From the IMG/VR virus record IMGVR_UViG_3300017746_004124, positions 1-28,108 of that record: a stretch of 28,108 nt of DNA; one strand, 5' to 3'. Shown one piece after another: positions 22,309 to 28,108 of the stretch. Source of the stretch: a virus. Both the position numbers and the translations under genes were made by a program. Numbering within the stretch: position 1 is the first letter of the stretch; every line of letters begins with the position of its first letter. The notes below the pieces were generated by a model. It made no database searches, was not told the DNA's origin, and worked only from the letters and a program-made list of their open reading frames with translations.

Positions 22309-22653
22309 TTATTTCCATAGTATTTGAATAGCAACTAATGCTGTTGCTAGAATTAATGATATCAATGTTTTAGTATTGATACCTTCATTCATATAAAAGC
22401 TTGTTAATATTGCAAATGATATTATTCCTGTCGCAAATCCTATAAATCTACCTGGCCATAATGAGCCGTCAAAATACTGAACAACATAAGTAGTTGCTAT
22501 AATAAATGCATATGATATTGGTATTGAAAATATACATGCAATTGCGAATGGATGTTCTTCGAACCACTTCCATTTGAACTGTCCATTTGTTTGATACCAA
22601 ATTAATATCTGACCAAATAGATATAATAATATTCCTACTAATAATTTATTCAT
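22309..22653 (-). CDS. Four-span membrane protein
   Basis: From ATG 22653 the product is 114 residues: spans at about 4-20, 38-58, 70-90 and 96-112, with a charged loop (FKWKWFEEH) between the first two. A TTG start 15 nt upstream is less likely. Small multi-span proteins of this type are frequent in large marine phages and have no assigned role. It is separated from the DksA-like gene by only 2 nt. Confidence 0.65.
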   Translation of the reverse strand: MNKLLVGILLYLFGQILIWYQTNGQFKWKWFEEHPFAIACIFSIPISYAFIIATTYVVQYFDGSLWPGRFIGFATGIISFAILTSFYMNEGINTKTLISLILATALVAIQILWK

Positions 22654-22655
22654 AT

Positions 22656-23219
22656 TTAATGTTTCCAATTTTTAAATGCATGCAAAATTTCCTCATCTAC
22701 ATGTACTTGTTCTACTTTCTTTTCTATTACTTTAGGCGTTGGTTTGAATACTTCAAGAATTTCTAAAGCTCTTCTACGTTGAATGCCTGATATTGTTTCT
22801 TCTTTATGAGCCTTTTCGATCTTTTCAATCGCATAATTTTTATCATGATCTAACCAATCCATAGCTTCTCCTAACACTTTCTCAAAATTAGCCTGACTAT
22901 ATTCCGGCTTCTTTCTTGCTACTCTAGTACCTAATGATAATGAAGATGATTTTGGACTAGGCTCATTCTTACTTGCTCTATATAACATAGAACCAAAACC
23001 TTGTCTACCTTTACTATCTAAGTTTCGTAAATATTCTTTTGTATCTTTATTCTTAATAACCTCTACTTCAGAATATGTAGTCTTACCGGAGATAATTGTT
23101 CTAACATAATTACGTTCTACCGAAGAACATCCAACACATTCTCTTGTATTTGGTAAAGCTTTCAATCTAGCTTTTGGTATAGGCTTATGACATTTACGAC
23201 AACCTCTCATATAACTCAT
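22656..23219 (-). CDS. DksA/TraR-type zinc finger protein
   Basis: From ATG 23219 the product is 187 residues. The N-terminal finger has CRKCHKPIPKARLKALPNTR, then CVGC, giving two CxxC pairs and the I-x-x-x-R-L-x-A-x-P pattern of DksA C4 zinc fingers, which bind RNA polymerase. The remaining part is basic with a helical C-terminus (about 110-187). Unlike DksA, no long coiled-coil with an acidic tip precedes the finger, so regulation of transcription is only possible. Starts at 23243 and 23210 are alternatives; it overlaps the esterase gene by 26 nt. Confidence 0.7.
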   Translation of the reverse strand: MSYMRGCRKCHKPIPKARLKALPNTRECVGCSSVERNYVRTIISGKTTYSEVEVIKNKDTKEYLRNLDSKGRQGFGSMLYRASKNEPSPKSSSLSLGTRVARKKPEYSQANFEKVLGEAMDWLDHDKNYAIEKIEKAHKEETISGIQRRRALEILEVFKPTPKVIEKKVEQVHVDEEILHAFKNWKH

Positions 23220-23730
23220 TTGTTTGATTAATACCTGATTCAAAATGATTAAATATATATTTGAATTGTTCTACTGGAGTTCTATGGCCATATGCACCTC
23301 TTCTGATATTATTAGCATTCCAATCTAATTTATCATTTTCGTTCAACCAATCTACCGTCTTTGAAGGGGCAATAACATCATCCATATTTCCTAATGCTAA
23401 AAATACCTTTGAACCTTTCTTTTCTTCTCCTACCCACTCTCCTATGATAGGATTAACTGATCTACTATGTAATGCCGGATTCAATAACAATACAGGAACT
23501 CCTAATTCTTTACCTAAGTTCCATGCAAACCATCCACCCATAGATGAACCTACAATAACATCATAATTGTTATGTCTAATTAATTTATAAATTCTTTCGT
23601 ATGATTTATCATCATGATAATCTATCTGAGGACTCTGGACTGAATGTCCTTGATCTTGTAACCATTTTACCTTTTGGCAATTAGGTTGACTTTCTAACCC
23701 ATGTAAAAACAATATTCGCATCTTTCTCAT
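23194..23730 (-). CDS. YqiA-like alpha/beta-hydrolase esterase
   Basis: A 178-residue alpha/beta hydrolase of the YqiA (UPF0227) type. FLHGLES at 8-14 is the oxyanion strand, GSSMGGW at 61-67 holds the nucleophile S63, LLLNPALH at 81-88 is the family segment, and D117/D118 with H149 (GHRTP) complete the triad. Family members cleave short acyl esters; the substrate here is unknown. A conserved upstream element (23732-23792) lies directly before the start. An internal ATG at 23721 is an alternative start. Confidence 0.82.
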   Translation of the reverse strand: MRKMRILFLHGLESQPNCQKVKWLQDQGHSVQSPQIDYHDDKSYERIYKLIRHNNYDVIVGSSMGGWFAWNLGKELGVPVLLLNPALHSRSVNPIIGEWVGEEKKGSKVFLALGNMDDVIAPSKTVDWLNENDKLDWNANNIRRGAYGHRTPVEQFKYIFNHFESGINQTNELYERLS

Positions 23731-23731
23731 C

Positions 23732-23792
23732 TTTTTTATTATATATAAAGATAAGAAATATATTTCAAATAACCTAATTTTTTAGGAGCTTT
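23732..23792 (-). promoter_or_regulatory. Conserved upstream element, copy D (before the esterase gene)
   Basis: The minus strand shows AAAAAATTAGGTTATTTGAA, a short AT spacer, then TTCTTATCTTTATATATAA, as in copies A-C, ending about 25 nt before the esterase ATG. The element begins at the stop of the preceding leader-bearing gene. It shows that the element is used far from the ATPase/VWA locus. Confidence 0.6.
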
Positions 23793-24239
23793 TTATAAAA
23801 ATGTTTGGATTTTATTTAAGATGTCATTAGGTATTTTCATATCTTGTTTACCTATTTCAGGCTTTGCATTTGGTATATCTTCTGCCATTACTACATCACC
23901 AGACATTTCCCATGGACCCCAATGACCTTTATCTACCATAAACTTTGCTGATTCTTCTGGAGTATAGTATTTACATTCCTTTGGATCAACTCTACCCAAT
24001 GCATAATATACTTGTTTTGGTATTTCCAATTTTCTTCCATTGGAATGATCTAATACTGTATCTCTTGATTCTACCCAACAATGTCCATACCTCATTCCTT
24101 CTAATGCACCTTGACCATTTACCATACCATGTACTAGTTTGTGTTCTTTATCTCCAAAGAATTCCATTATAAGTCTTCCACCAGCTGGGTAGCAATCGCC
24201 TAACTTGCCTTCTAGTAATATTTGTTTTAGTTTAATCAT
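23793..24239 (-). CDS. Papain-like-fold protein with capsid-targeting-like leader
   Basis: A 148-residue protein beginning MIKLKQILLE-GKLGDC, leader end L-L-E. After cleavage the chain would start GKLGDCYPAGG. A cysteine-protease-like triad is suggested by C16, H53 in RYGHCWVE and D64 in TVLDHSNGR. The rest (VYYALGRVD, then GHWGPWE) fits a family I have seen only as unassigned phage proteins. An enzyme on proteins or peptidoglycan is possible. The ATG overlaps the GNAT stop as ATGA. Confidence 0.7.
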   Translation of the reverse strand: MIKLKQILLEGKLGDCYPAGGRLIMEFFGDKEHKLVHGMVNGQGALEGMRYGHCWVESRDTVLDHSNGRKLEIPKQVYYALGRVDPKECKYYTPEESAKFMVDKGHWGPWEMSGDVVMAEDIPNAKPEIGKQDMKIPNDILNKIQTFL

Positions 24240-24652
24240 ATTCTATCTATCTGCATGTAGTATGTTCCATCCTTCTCTCCTAGCACTTTCCCACCCAGCT
24301 TCTTCCAGAAGCCTATTGCTTGATCTGTTGTGTATAGTGCTATGTGTTGTATGTTTGGATTATCTTTGAAGATTGTTTGTATCACTTGTCTTCCTATTCC
24401 TTGACCTGATTGCATTATTGCCATCCCTCCAAACATGAAGATTGTATTGTTTAGTGATGGTCCTTTGCCTTTTTGTTTGATCTTATCCATTGGATCAAAT
24501 TCGATGGTGCCTACCTCTTTTACATGAAACATTCCGATCTTCTGACGTCCTGAGAATACAAAGTGAGCTCCAATACCTAACTCTTTCTTTTTAGTGGTAT
24601 CGTTCTTGTAGCTGATCGTAGCTTCAAATAATATGTCTTTAAGCTTTATCAT
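24236..24652 (-). CDS. GNAT acetyltransferase with capsid-targeting-like leader
   Basis: From ATG 24652 the product is 138 residues beginning MIKLKDILFE-ATIS, ending L-F-E before Ala. The C-terminal part is a GNAT domain: QSGQGIGRQVIQTIF carries the acetyl-CoA pyrophosphate loop (Q-x-x-G-x-G), followed by HIALYTTDQAIGFWKKLGGK. GGAG six nt before this ATG supports it over the ATG at 24664. If packaged, it could acetylate a host target at infection; the substrate is unknown. Confidence 0.82.
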   Translation of the reverse strand: MIKLKDILFEATISYKNDTTKKKELGIGAHFVFSGRQKIGMFHVKEVGTIEFDPMDKIKQKGKGPSLNNTIFMFGGMAIMQSGQGIGRQVIQTIFKDNPNIQHIALYTTDQAIGFWKKLGGKVLGEKDGTYYMQIDRI

Positions 24653-24654
24653 TC

Positions 24655-24891
24655 TTATCTCCATGGTAGCATTGTCATGCCTATTTTATTTAATATATAT
24701 TCCATAATAACTACAAATGTTATACCTCCTACTATTTGCCAAGCCCAATACTTCCAACCTGTCAATCCTTCTTGCCATTTACGAAATCTACTTTTCTTTG
24801 CCCACTCATACAATCCTAATTTAGAATTGATCTTATCTGCCCACCAACTCACATCAAATATGTTTCCTAACATTTTGTAGAATTTTAACAT
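24655..24891 (-). CDS. Single-span membrane protein
   Basis: From ATG 24891 the product is 78 residues: an amphipathic, Trp-rich N-terminal half (FDVSWWADKI, then RKWQEGLTGWKYWAWQ) and one span (about 50-68, VGGITFVVIMEYILNKIG). AGGAG nine nt upstream and a TAATG overlap with the upstream gene fix this start over 24900. Function unknown. Confidence 0.62.
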   Translation of the reverse strand: MLKFYKMLGNIFDVSWWADKINSKLGLYEWAKKSRFRKWQEGLTGWKYWAWQIVGGITFVVIMEYILNKIGMTMLPWR

Positions 24892-25079
24892 TATTCCCAT
24901 CTCCTGTTATATTTCTTTCGTTGATCAATAAGGACATATTCAACACTATCATGTTTACCACAATGTGGGCATCTTAACTTATCTAAATCCTTAGCCTCAT
25001 TAATTTTCCATTCTTCTTTACATTTATTATTACTACATTTGTATATGTAAGTATGTCTAATAAATACTTGGTGTCCCAT
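24891..25079 (-). CDS. Small zinc-ribbon protein
   Basis: A 62-residue protein with two cysteine pairs, CSNNKC near 15-20 and CPHC near 37-40, the spacing of a zinc ribbon, then a basic C-terminus (DQRKKYNRRWE). A preceding GGAAGG and TAATG overlaps at both ends support the start. Such proteins often bind nucleic acids or other proteins. No family is recognised. Confidence 0.65.
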   Translation of the reverse strand: MGHQVFIRHTYIYKCSNNKCKEEWKINEAKDLDKLRCPHCGKHDSVEYVLIDQRKKYNRRWE

Positions 25080-25939
25080 TATACCTTCCCAATCAATGTT
25101 TTAGTTACTTCTTTACCACCAATCTTTCTAGTATACCACCCATTGCCAGGCTTGTTACCTTTTGGGTGTTTTCCATGGAAGGTTGTTTCTGCAGCTCTTC
25201 TAGAACCCAATACTTTTTTGATCGTCTCTTCATCATCTATAGTAGGAACATTACCTTTCTTAACAAATGAATCGAATGCGCCTCCACTTACTTCTACATA
25301 ATTCCCTGGCCTTTTTAATTCTGCCGACTTCTTGATAAGTAAGTTTTTGATATTTGGTTTTTCTCCATCATGTCCTATCCCAGTATGTTTAATTCCAAAT
25401 GGAGTTTTCTTTCCAAAATAAACAACATCTATCTCAGGGTCTGAATCTATATCAGCTATTCTCCAATACTTTAAATCTGGATTTTTTATATCATCAGGCG
25501 ACTTGAATTTAAGATGTCCTCCAATTGGAGCATATGCTGTTTGAATTAGATTAAATAATGTTTGTTTTAAATTATCTAACTCTGTCTGTGATGGATTAAC
25601 ATACTTATTTTTTGGAATTCCTAATTCTTCTGCAGACCTATCTTCTTTAAGTATTGACATTAAAGACATCCTAGACTCATTTGGTAATCCAAACTCATGA
25701 CTTATCTCATTATCTAAGTCTGTTTCATCTCCGCCTCCTACTGCTTCATACCCAGGAGTGATATCATCAGCTGTATCTAGTGTATCTAAATCGACGCCTG
25801 CTGATGGAGATGGCGACCCTGACCCATCTTGTAATCCATGATGGGCTGCAAATGTAACATCTAATTCACTGTTATTAATATCTACTGTACTTAGCAAATC
25901 TTTTAATTTGATAGGCAAATCTTCTTTTATCTTTTTCAT
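25079..25939 (-). CDS. Two-part protein with terminal and internal leader-like segments
   Basis: A 286-residue protein. It begins MKKIKEDLPIKLKDLLSTVD, containing the IKLKDLL core without the L-x-E end. Residues 20-88 are acidic and low-complexity. A second leader-like segment, MSLMSILKE-DRS, lies at 91-103 with an L-K-E end. Residues 110-286 form a conserved globular domain known to me only from other large phages (TAYAPIGGHLKF, then DIDSDPEIDVVYFGK, YVEVSGGAFDSF, GNGWYTRKIGGK). Cleavage at residue 99 would release it. The function of this domain is not known to me; a GNAT-like fold is a guess. Confidence 0.65.
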   Translation of the reverse strand: MKKIKEDLPIKLKDLLSTVDINNSELDVTFAAHHGLQDGSGSPSPSAGVDLDTLDTADDITPGYEAVGGGDETDLDNEISHEFGLPNESRMSLMSILKEDRSAEELGIPKNKYVNPSQTELDNLKQTLFNLIQTAYAPIGGHLKFKSPDDIKNPDLKYWRIADIDSDPEIDVVYFGKKTPFGIKHTGIGHDGEKPNIKNLLIKKSAELKRPGNYVEVSGGAFDSFVKKGNVPTIDDEETIKKVLGSRRAAETTFHGKHPKGNKPGNGWYTRKIGGKEVTKTLIGKV

Positions 25940-26487
25940 GTGGTACTTTCTTTTATCAATTTTACTATTGATTTAACTTTTGGATATCGTCTTAACATTT
26001 TCTGCACAGCCTTTGTATTTTTTGGACTATCATCCATAAAGTAAACTGTATCATATCCATTATTGATTTGTTTCTCTATCCAATCTGCTTTTACTTTTGG
26101 ATCTGAACTTCCTACTGGTACTACATATGCATTTATGCCTAATGATTTTAAAAAGCTGGTTACTGGTAGTCCTAATCGTCTCGCAGTTAATATGGTCACC
26201 TTTCTAGCACCTCTAGAAGATCGTCTTGCTTTATCTAATTGTTTCTTCAACAATTCTATATTTTGTTTGATTACTCTAGGATTCTGTAACTTCTTATCAA
26301 AATCTTTAAAGTCAAATGTCTCGCCAGGATTCTGATCATATACTGCAAATTCAGCCGGATCTAACTTTTTGATAGTTCTGCCACCCTTTTGGACATATAT
26401 CCATGCATCAGCTTTAGCTAATGTATCATCAAAATCAAATACTGATAATACCCTTCGTTCTTTTAGTATATCTGTTAGTTTAATCAT
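25936..26487 (-). CDS. HAD-family phosphatase with capsid-targeting-like leader
   Basis: A 183-residue protein beginning MIKLTDILKE-RRVL, ending L-K-E. The HAD motifs are clear: FDFDDTLA at 17-24 (nucleophile D18, acid D20), the motif II Thr in KVTILTARR, and motif IV in YFMDDSPKN. Related phage proteins resemble the phosphatase part of polynucleotide kinase/phosphatase, which would fit nucleic-acid end repair, but no kinase domain is present. The ATG overlaps the upstream stop as TAATG. Confidence 0.82.
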   Translation of the reverse strand: MIKLTDILKERRVLSVFDFDDTLAKADAWIYVQKGGRTIKKLDPAEFAVYDQNPGETFDFKDFDKKLQNPRVIKQNIELLKKQLDKARRSSRGARKVTILTARRLGLPVTSFLKSLGINAYVVPVGSSDPKVKADWIEKQINNGYDTVYFMDDSPKNTKAVQKMLRRYPKVKSIVKLIKESTT

Positions 26488-27242
26488 TATATTAATCTCC
26501 CGCCGTCTAGATTCACAGCTCTTACAAATTCAGCTCTATCTCTAAATCTACCAACTACTTTAAAGTTTTCTAACAATTCTTCTCCGTGCCTTCTTACAAA
26601 GTTAGCAACTGCCCGGGCACCTTCAATTAGATACTTTTGATCTGCCGGTCTTAAAGCTCTAAACCATGAAGTCTCCTGAGGTCCTTTATATTTCACATTA
26701 GCATCTGCTTCAGCGATACCAGTATCCATTGCAACTCTTTTATAACTCTGCATCTTGATAACGTTACCTTTTCTATCAACTCCCATTCTTGAGCCGGTTG
26801 TATCTGTTAGTTTTGCTAATGCTAAACTTGCACTTAATGTTCTGCCTCCTACTATTTTAGTAGCAAAAGCAGCATCCGGTGTTGCTGCCACTCTATAGCA
26901 AAAAGATTGAGTTACCTCATTAATTAGATCAATTGATTCACTACACATTGCTTCTGGACGTATGCCATACTTAAATGCCTTAGCTGAAAATGCCGCAGTC
27001 GCTTCATCCGTATCTAGTAATCCTCTACGTTTATAAGATTCAGAAACTTCTATTATTTTATCAGTAATTTTTTTAGTTGTAACATTATTATCATCCTTAT
27101 CTTTGATAGTAATTGATCTAGGATCATTATCTGCTTTAACAGTAATCTCAGATATATGAATATCTCGAACCTTTTCTCCACAATGTTCGCAGACTTCTTC
27201 AAAAATCTGTTGACTACCGCTAAATGTTGCCCTCATTACCAT
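26487..27242 (-). CDS. Unknown protein with one zinc-knuckle-like pair
   Basis: A 251-residue protein. CEHCGEK at 18-24 gives one CxxC pair; no second pair is near, so zinc binding is uncertain. The rest is mixed alpha/beta with an Ala-rich middle (EATAAFSAKAFKYGI) and a helical C-terminus (ANFVRRHGEELLENFKVVGR). No family is recognised. The start (ATG 27242, or M3 at 27236) overlaps the upstream stop. Confidence 0.6.
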   Translation of the reverse strand: MVMRATFSGSQQIFEEVCEHCGEKVRDIHISEITVKADNDPRSITIKDKDDNNVTTKKITDKIIEVSESYKRRGLLDTDEATAAFSAKAFKYGIRPEAMCSESIDLINEVTQSFCYRVAATPDAAFATKIVGGRTLSASLALAKLTDTTGSRMGVDRKGNVIKMQSYKRVAMDTGIAEADANVKYKGPQETSWFRALRPADQKYLIEGARAVANFVRRHGEELLENFKVVGRFRDRAEFVRAVNLDGGRLI

Positions 27243-27859
27243 TATGCTATATCTTTACTCTCTAGCAATGTATATGAAAATGAATTTCCATGTATTTCTC
27301 TTGCAGACTGACATATATCTAAAAATTCATGCCAATCGTCATTATGAGCTATGACTTGACATCCTGCTGACCATTTATCGACTCTTGTAGACTTCCTTCC
27401 AGCTCTACCAGTAGCTCTATGGATGTTGATTCCAAATAAACCTGTTTGAGTATTATTATCATCTAAATCATATACACCATCTCTATTATTGTCTCTATAA
27501 ACAGTGACATCCTTTTTCTGTCCTAAAGCTAAATATTTTCCTTGATGTAATCTTAATTTATGAGAACCTCTATACTGTCCTTCTTTAAGTACAGCAACTC
27601 CTTCTTTTCTCATAATATTTTCTACCCAATGTGTTCCTGGGTCTGTTGTGCAAGCAAATTCATGATATTGCCATTCACAATTTTCATCTTTATATGAAAT
27701 TGTTATTAAGTCATCAAATGCATTTGTGACTCTACCTTTTGTTTCTGAATTTCTAATTCCTATGATATTAACATCATAGTTTTTGTTATTGTTATCATGA
27801 AAGTATTTGTATCCCTTACCTTCTACTGTTGTTTGGATTTGTTCTCTTGTATATTTCAT
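27242..27859 (-). CDS. L,D-transpeptidase-like cell-wall protein
   Basis: A 205-residue protein. The C-terminal part has FGINIHRAT near 143-151 and VDKWSAGCQVIA near 160-171, matching the H-x(n)-S-x-G-C catalytic pattern of YkuD L,D-transpeptidases (a His before and a Cys in SxGC). The N-terminal half contains the conserved phage pattern GIRNSETKG, TDPGTHWVENIM, GQYRGSHKLRL. I know this family from Bacteroidota phages and prophages without a proven activity. An enzyme acting on peptidoglycan crosslinks is the best inference. Confidence 0.65.
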   Translation of the reverse strand: MKYTREQIQTTVEGKGYKYFHDNNNKNYDVNIIGIRNSETKGRVTNAFDDLITISYKDENCEWQYHEFACTTDPGTHWVENIMRKEGVAVLKEGQYRGSHKLRLHQGKYLALGQKKDVTVYRDNNRDGVYDLDDNNTQTGLFGINIHRATGRAGRKSTRVDKWSAGCQVIAHNDDWHEFLDICQSAREIHGNSFSYTLLESKDIA

Positions 27860-27863
27860 TTTT

Positions 27864-28022
27864 TTAATTTTTAACTTCTGTTACTATAAATAATTTGTTG
27901 AATTTTTCTTTGGATAATTGTTTTAGTTTTCTAAAATATTCTTTTGCTTCTTCTAATGAACTGGCATTTGTTTTGAAAACTAACCCATTGCCGCCTTTTA
28001 TGGCCATTGCATAAGTTGTCAT
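27864..28022 (-). CDS. 52-residue protein of unknown function
   Basis: A short open frame from ATG 28022 to TAA 27864-27866. The product (MTTYAMAIKGGNGLVFKTNA, then a helix SLEEAKEYFRKLKQLSKEKF and a strand LFIVTEV) looks like a small alpha/beta protein. The start lies 1 nt after the stop of the partial UVR-like gene, supporting coding status. No family is recognised. Confidence 0.6.
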   Translation of the reverse strand: MTTYAMAIKGGNGLVFKTNASSLEEAKEYFRKLKQLSKEKFNKLFIVTEVKN

Positions 28023-28023
28023 A

Positions 28024-28108
28024 TTATAACTTTTCTATTAATTTTTTTATTTTTGAGCATTCTTCGTACTCTTCTCTTTCTATATAATAATTCATAGCAT
28101 TCTCTAAA
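28024..28108 (-). CDS. C-terminal end of a UVR-motif-like protein (partial)
   Basis: The frame from the window edge reads LENAMNYYIEREEYEECSKI, KKLIEKL, then stop at 28024-28026. It matches the ends of the proteins at 8931-9251 and 11896-12138, a third member of the same small family. The start lies beyond the window. Confidence 0.6.
   Translation of the reverse strand, partial: LENAMNYYIEREEYEECSKIKKLIEKL

Overview
The window looks like part of a large, AT-rich tailed-phage genome, probably T4-like, infecting a marine Bacteroidota host. Every gene I can support lies on the minus strand and reads right to left. The genes are small and tightly packed, often overlapping as ATGA or TAATG. They include typical large-phage families: a CobS/MoxR-like ATPase with a VWA partner, HNH and GIY-YIG nucleases, a ParB-like protein, a tRNA and many short unknown proteins. 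The Bacteroidota host is inferred from two secreted proteins ending in type IX secretion sorting domains (type A and type B), a lipoprotein with a Bacteroidota surface-export-like signal, and a tmRNA tag beginning GE and ending AMAA. No terminase, portal or capsid gene is in the window, so phage identity rests on context.

Right part (28108 to 19611): small accessory proteins, an L,D-transpeptidase-like enzyme, an HAD phosphatase, a GNAT acetyltransferase, a papain-like protein, a YqiA-like esterase, a DksA-type zinc finger protein, a ParB-like protein and a thermonuclease homologue. Several unrelated proteins here, and others at 12205-13943, share an N-terminal leader of the form MIKLKxILxE followed by G/A/T/R. 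It has the length and the L-x-E end of the T4 capsid-targeting sequence cleaved by the prohead protease, so these proteins may be packaged in the head as cargo.

Middle part (19607 to 12205): an envelope block with a 1049-residue secreted GCTD-repeat protein, an outer-membrane barrel, a thioredoxin-like protein lacking CxxC and small membrane proteins, followed by leader-bearing unknown proteins.

Left-middle part (12138 to 7190): a ClpS-like protease adaptor, a lytic transglycosylase and a tmRNA gene that appears circularly permuted: the CCA-bearing acceptor piece comes first, then an 18-nt spacer, then the piece with the GGGG 5' end and tag frame GEHVEMAMAA. A phage tmRNA close to a phage ClpS suggests redirection of host ribosome rescue and Clp proteolysis. 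An HNH protein and two more secreted proteins follow.

Left part (7105 to 1): a MoxR-like ATPase and its VWA partner, each behind a nearly identical 74-nt upstream element and separated by tRNA-Arg(UCU) and a GIY-YIG nuclease. Then come small membrane proteins, a surface-type lipoprotein, a cysteine synthase and a phosphomannose-isomerase-type cupin.
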